Shown here: positions 6,130-7,654 of the stretch, piece by piece
How the letters are laid out: each line of letters opens with the position of its first letter
Numbering within the stretch: the stretch's first letter is position 1
Assembly (NCBI GenBank): GCA_905200265.1
Contig: CAJKJS010000063.1
Coordinates: 1-7,654, forward strand
DNA: 7,654 nucleotides
Direction of reading: 5' to 3'
DNA from: an uncultured Oscillospiraceae bacterium
GTDB taxonomy: Bacteria; Bacillota; Clostridia; Oscillospirales; Acutalibacteraceae
The notes under the pieces: generated by a model
Database searches by the model: none
The model's input: the letters and a program-made list of their open reading frames with translations, nothing else
What the model was told of the DNA's origin: nothing
Position numbers and translations under genes: made by a program

Positions 6130-7654
6130 TCAGTCGTTTTTGTCCGGTTCGTCAGAAGCTTCCCGGCCGTCTTCCAGGCGGCGCAGGTGCAGCCCCGTGT
6201 CATACCGGTCGTTGCGCCACAACCCGGTAAAGACAACACGCCCTTTTTTGTCAAAGGAAGTCCCTTCCCCTTCCCGCAGGCCGTTTTTCCATGACCCGGT
6301 ATACAACAAGTTGCCCTCCCGATCGAAGGCCGAGCCTTCGCCGGTGGGTTCGTTATCTTTCCACTTACCGACAAACATACGCCCGTCCGGCCCTTTCAGC
6401 ACAGCGCCGGCGCCTTGTTTTTTGCCGTTTTCGATCATACCGGCATAGAGAAGATTCCCTTTTTTATCGAACAGGGAACTAACGCCTTCCGGGGCATCTT
6501 CCTGCCAGGAACCTACATGAATCCAATGTTCTTTTTCTTGGAATGTAACGCCAATTCCGTCGCGCTTGTTTTCCCGAAACGATCCCACATAGCAGGGTTC
6601 GCCCGAACGGTAATAGTAGGCGCCCCAACCGTCCCGTTGGCCGTTTTTATAGGTGCCTTCGTATGCCGTATATCCGTTGCTCTGCTGTGTGCGGCCGCGC
6701 CCGTGCCGCAAACCTTCCAACATTTCACCGAAATACAGGTAGCTATCCCTTGCGCTCACGGTAACCCGGCAGCGGGTGGGCGGTGTATAGAGAGCCGGAG
6801 CCGCTGTTTCTTCCGTCAAAGGAGCCGGTTCGTCTGTCTTTTTTTCGTCCGTTTTTTCGGAAACCGGGGAAGAGGGCTCCGGTGCGGAATCTACAAGAGA
6901 TTTCCCTTCCTCCGCAGGTTCCGATTCGGCCGGAGTAGCCGGCAAAGCAACAGTCGGTTCCGGCTGTTCTTCGGCGGCCGGTTCACTTTCTGGCTTTTCG
7001 TCCGGCTCGTCATCCTCCAACAGGAACGACGTATCCTGATAGACTTTTTCGCCTTGTGATTTGGGGGGATGCGGTGCTGCCGGCTGGGATACTTCCCCTT
7101 GCCACTGGGGCATAGCCGAAACGGTTCCGCTGGTGATCTGACGCAACAGCAGCGCCCGTTTTTCGCTTTCCTCCCGGCTGGTATAACAAAAATCGCCCTG
7201 ACTCGTGGAAGCAGTTACGTCGGGTTCGCCATATTTTGCGTTGACCATACTTTGTACCAGCGTACCGGGAGAAAAGGGAGCCGGGTATAGAGTCTTTTTC
7301 TGAAAAGAACCGCTATTCGTACGGGTCAGCATTTGAAGAGTGCCGGGTTCCGGGCCGGGTTGCAGTACAACCTGGGGTTCCGCTTGACCCGGAATGAGAT
7401 AGGCGCTGCGTAGCCATTGCTGCCCTGCACCATAGACAATACGGCCAATTAGGGCACCTTGTTCATTGCGCAATAAGAGGGCATGGCCTTTTTCAAAGCG
7501 AAACGCTTCTTCGCGGATTTGATGGCCGATGCGGCGCTGCCATTTCAGATTGTGGCGGCTGAGAAAGCCCTGGGTATGACAGGGGAAGCCATTATAAGCA
7601 CTGTGGCTGGAAACGCGTCCGCGCTTTCCGGATTCATAATAAGCGCGGCGCAAA
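6130..7654 (-). CDS. MORN-repeat protein, partial (5' end outside window)
   Basis: The visible 507 codons end at a TGA (6132-6130). The first codon in the window is a TTG at 7653-7651 with no ribosome binding site visible, so the gene most likely begins beyond the edge. Residue numbers below count from there. Residues 1-210 are an unrecognised region rich in Arg, Gln and Gly. It has a patterned core (about 35-175) that looks folded, and I see no signal peptide or membrane segment in the visible part. Residues 211-292 are a low-complexity Pro/Glu/Ser/Ala linker. Residues 307-490 hold about eight MORN units of 20-24 residues with the pattern YxGxWxxGxxxGxGxxxxxxG. MORN repeats form extended beta-hairpin arrays that bind proteins or lipids. 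The role here is unknown. It is the leading gene of a two-gene unit with the MBL protein. Confidence 0.8.
   Translation of the reverse strand, partial: LRRAYYESGKRGRVSSHSAYNGFPCHTQGFLSRHNLKWQRRIGHQIREEAFRFEKGHALLLRNEQGALIGRIVYGAGQQWLRSAYLIPGQAEPQVVLQPGPEPGTLQMLTRTNSGSFQKKTLYPAPFSPGTLVQSMVNAKYGEPDVTASTSQGDFCYTSREESEKRALLLRQITSGTVSAMPQWQGEVSQPAAPHPPKSQGEKVYQDTSFLLEDDEPDEKPESEPAAEEQPEPTVALPATPAESEPAEEGKSLVDSAPEPSSPVSEKTDEKKTDEPAPLTEETAAPALYTPPTRCRVTVSARDSYLYFGEMLEGLRHGRGRTQQSNGYTAYEGTYKNGQRDGWGAYYYRSGEPCYVGSFRENKRDGIGVTFQEKEHWIHVGSWQEDAPEGVSSLFDKKGNLLYAGMIENGKKQGAGAVLKGPDGRMFVGKWKDNEPTGEGSAFDREGNLLYTGSWKNGLREGEGTSFDKKGRVVFTGLWRNDRYDTGLHLRRLEDGREASDEPDKND
6184..6735 (-). repeat. Array of about eight MORN repeats (coding)
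   Basis: Units begin with YFGEMLEGLRHGRG, YEGTYKNGQRDGWG, YVGSFRENKRDGIG, HVGSWQEDAPEGVS, YAGMIENGKKQGAG, FVGKWKDNEPTGEG, YTGSWKNGLREGEG and FTGLWRNDRYDTG. The fourth is degenerate (EGVS in place of GxG) and the fifth has Ile in place of the aromatic residue. The last is followed within 20 residues by an acidic C-terminus. From unit three on, the longer 23-24-residue spacing carries an added turn such as FDKKGNLLY or FDREGNLLY. Confidence 0.88.
6778..7023 (-). other. Acidic Pro/Glu-rich linker in the MORN protein (coding)
   Basis: These 82 residues (visible 211-292) are mostly Glu, Pro, Ala, Ser, Asp and Thr, with repeated EP, PAESEPAEE and EKTDEKKTDEPAP-like runs. They contain no aromatic residue until near the end and are predicted to be disordered. 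They separate the N-terminal region from the MORN array and probably act as a flexible spacer. Confidence 0.7.

Noticed and set aside
7651..7653. TTG at the window edge as the start of the MORN gene
   Set aside because: No upstream sequence is available to show a ribosome binding site, and the open frame reaches the edge, so truncation by the window is more likely.
1..7654. CRISPR array, tRNA/rRNA genes, insertion sequences or prophage genes
   Set aside because: I saw no spaced direct repeats outside the MORN coding repeats, no tRNA-like cloverleaf, no transposase or integrase motifs, and no flanking target duplications.

Overview
The window carries a run of minus-strand housekeeping genes next to an accessory pair, and looks like the chromosome of a Gram-positive anaerobe of the Bacillota, most likely class Clostridia and possibly an Oscillospiraceae-type gut bacterium. 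The basis is the clustered glycolytic order pgk-tpiA-gpmI, strong GGAGG-type ribosome binding sites, a TTG start, moderately GC-rich codons and the style of the Pgk sequence ([31 protein letters not shown]). Genus cannot be fixed from the sequence alone.

Layout, read along the minus strand from the right edge: (1) 7654-6130 is the 3' part of a MORN-repeat protein gene, cut by the window edge, with an unrecognised N-terminal region, a long Pro/Glu-rich linker and about eight MORN repeats. (2) Thirty bases later comes a soluble ComEC-like metallo-beta-lactamase-fold protein (6099-4783) with a large insertion and a cysteine-rich tail. Its ribosome binding site lies in a hairpin that begins right after the MORN stop codon, which suggests translational coupling. 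(3) On the plus strand a small gene (4614-4796, about 60 aa, one membrane segment and a basic patch) runs into the MBL gene tail to tail, and the two overlap by 14 bases. (4) trmL (4430-3921) encodes the wobble-base 2'-O-methyltransferase and starts with TTG. (5) A sigma-A-type promoter at 3875-3847 drives pgk (3750-2536), tpiA (2451-1681) and gpmI (1589-75), which cover three enzymes of lower glycolysis.

Pgk, TpiA and cofactor-independent GpmI are all complete with intact catalytic residues. gap and eno are not next to them. Intrinsic-terminator-like hairpins with U-tracts sit in both gaps, pgk/tpiA and tpiA/gpmI, so the operon is probably expressed in steps by partial termination or RNA processing. 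A dyad (AGAAC-N5-GTTCT) at the predicted transcription start is a candidate operator.

The least ordinary content is the MORN-MBL pair and the small convergent membrane-protein gene. I see no RNA genes, CRISPR arrays, insertion sequences or prophage genes. The pair is a reasonable lead, but nothing in the sequence proves a new system.
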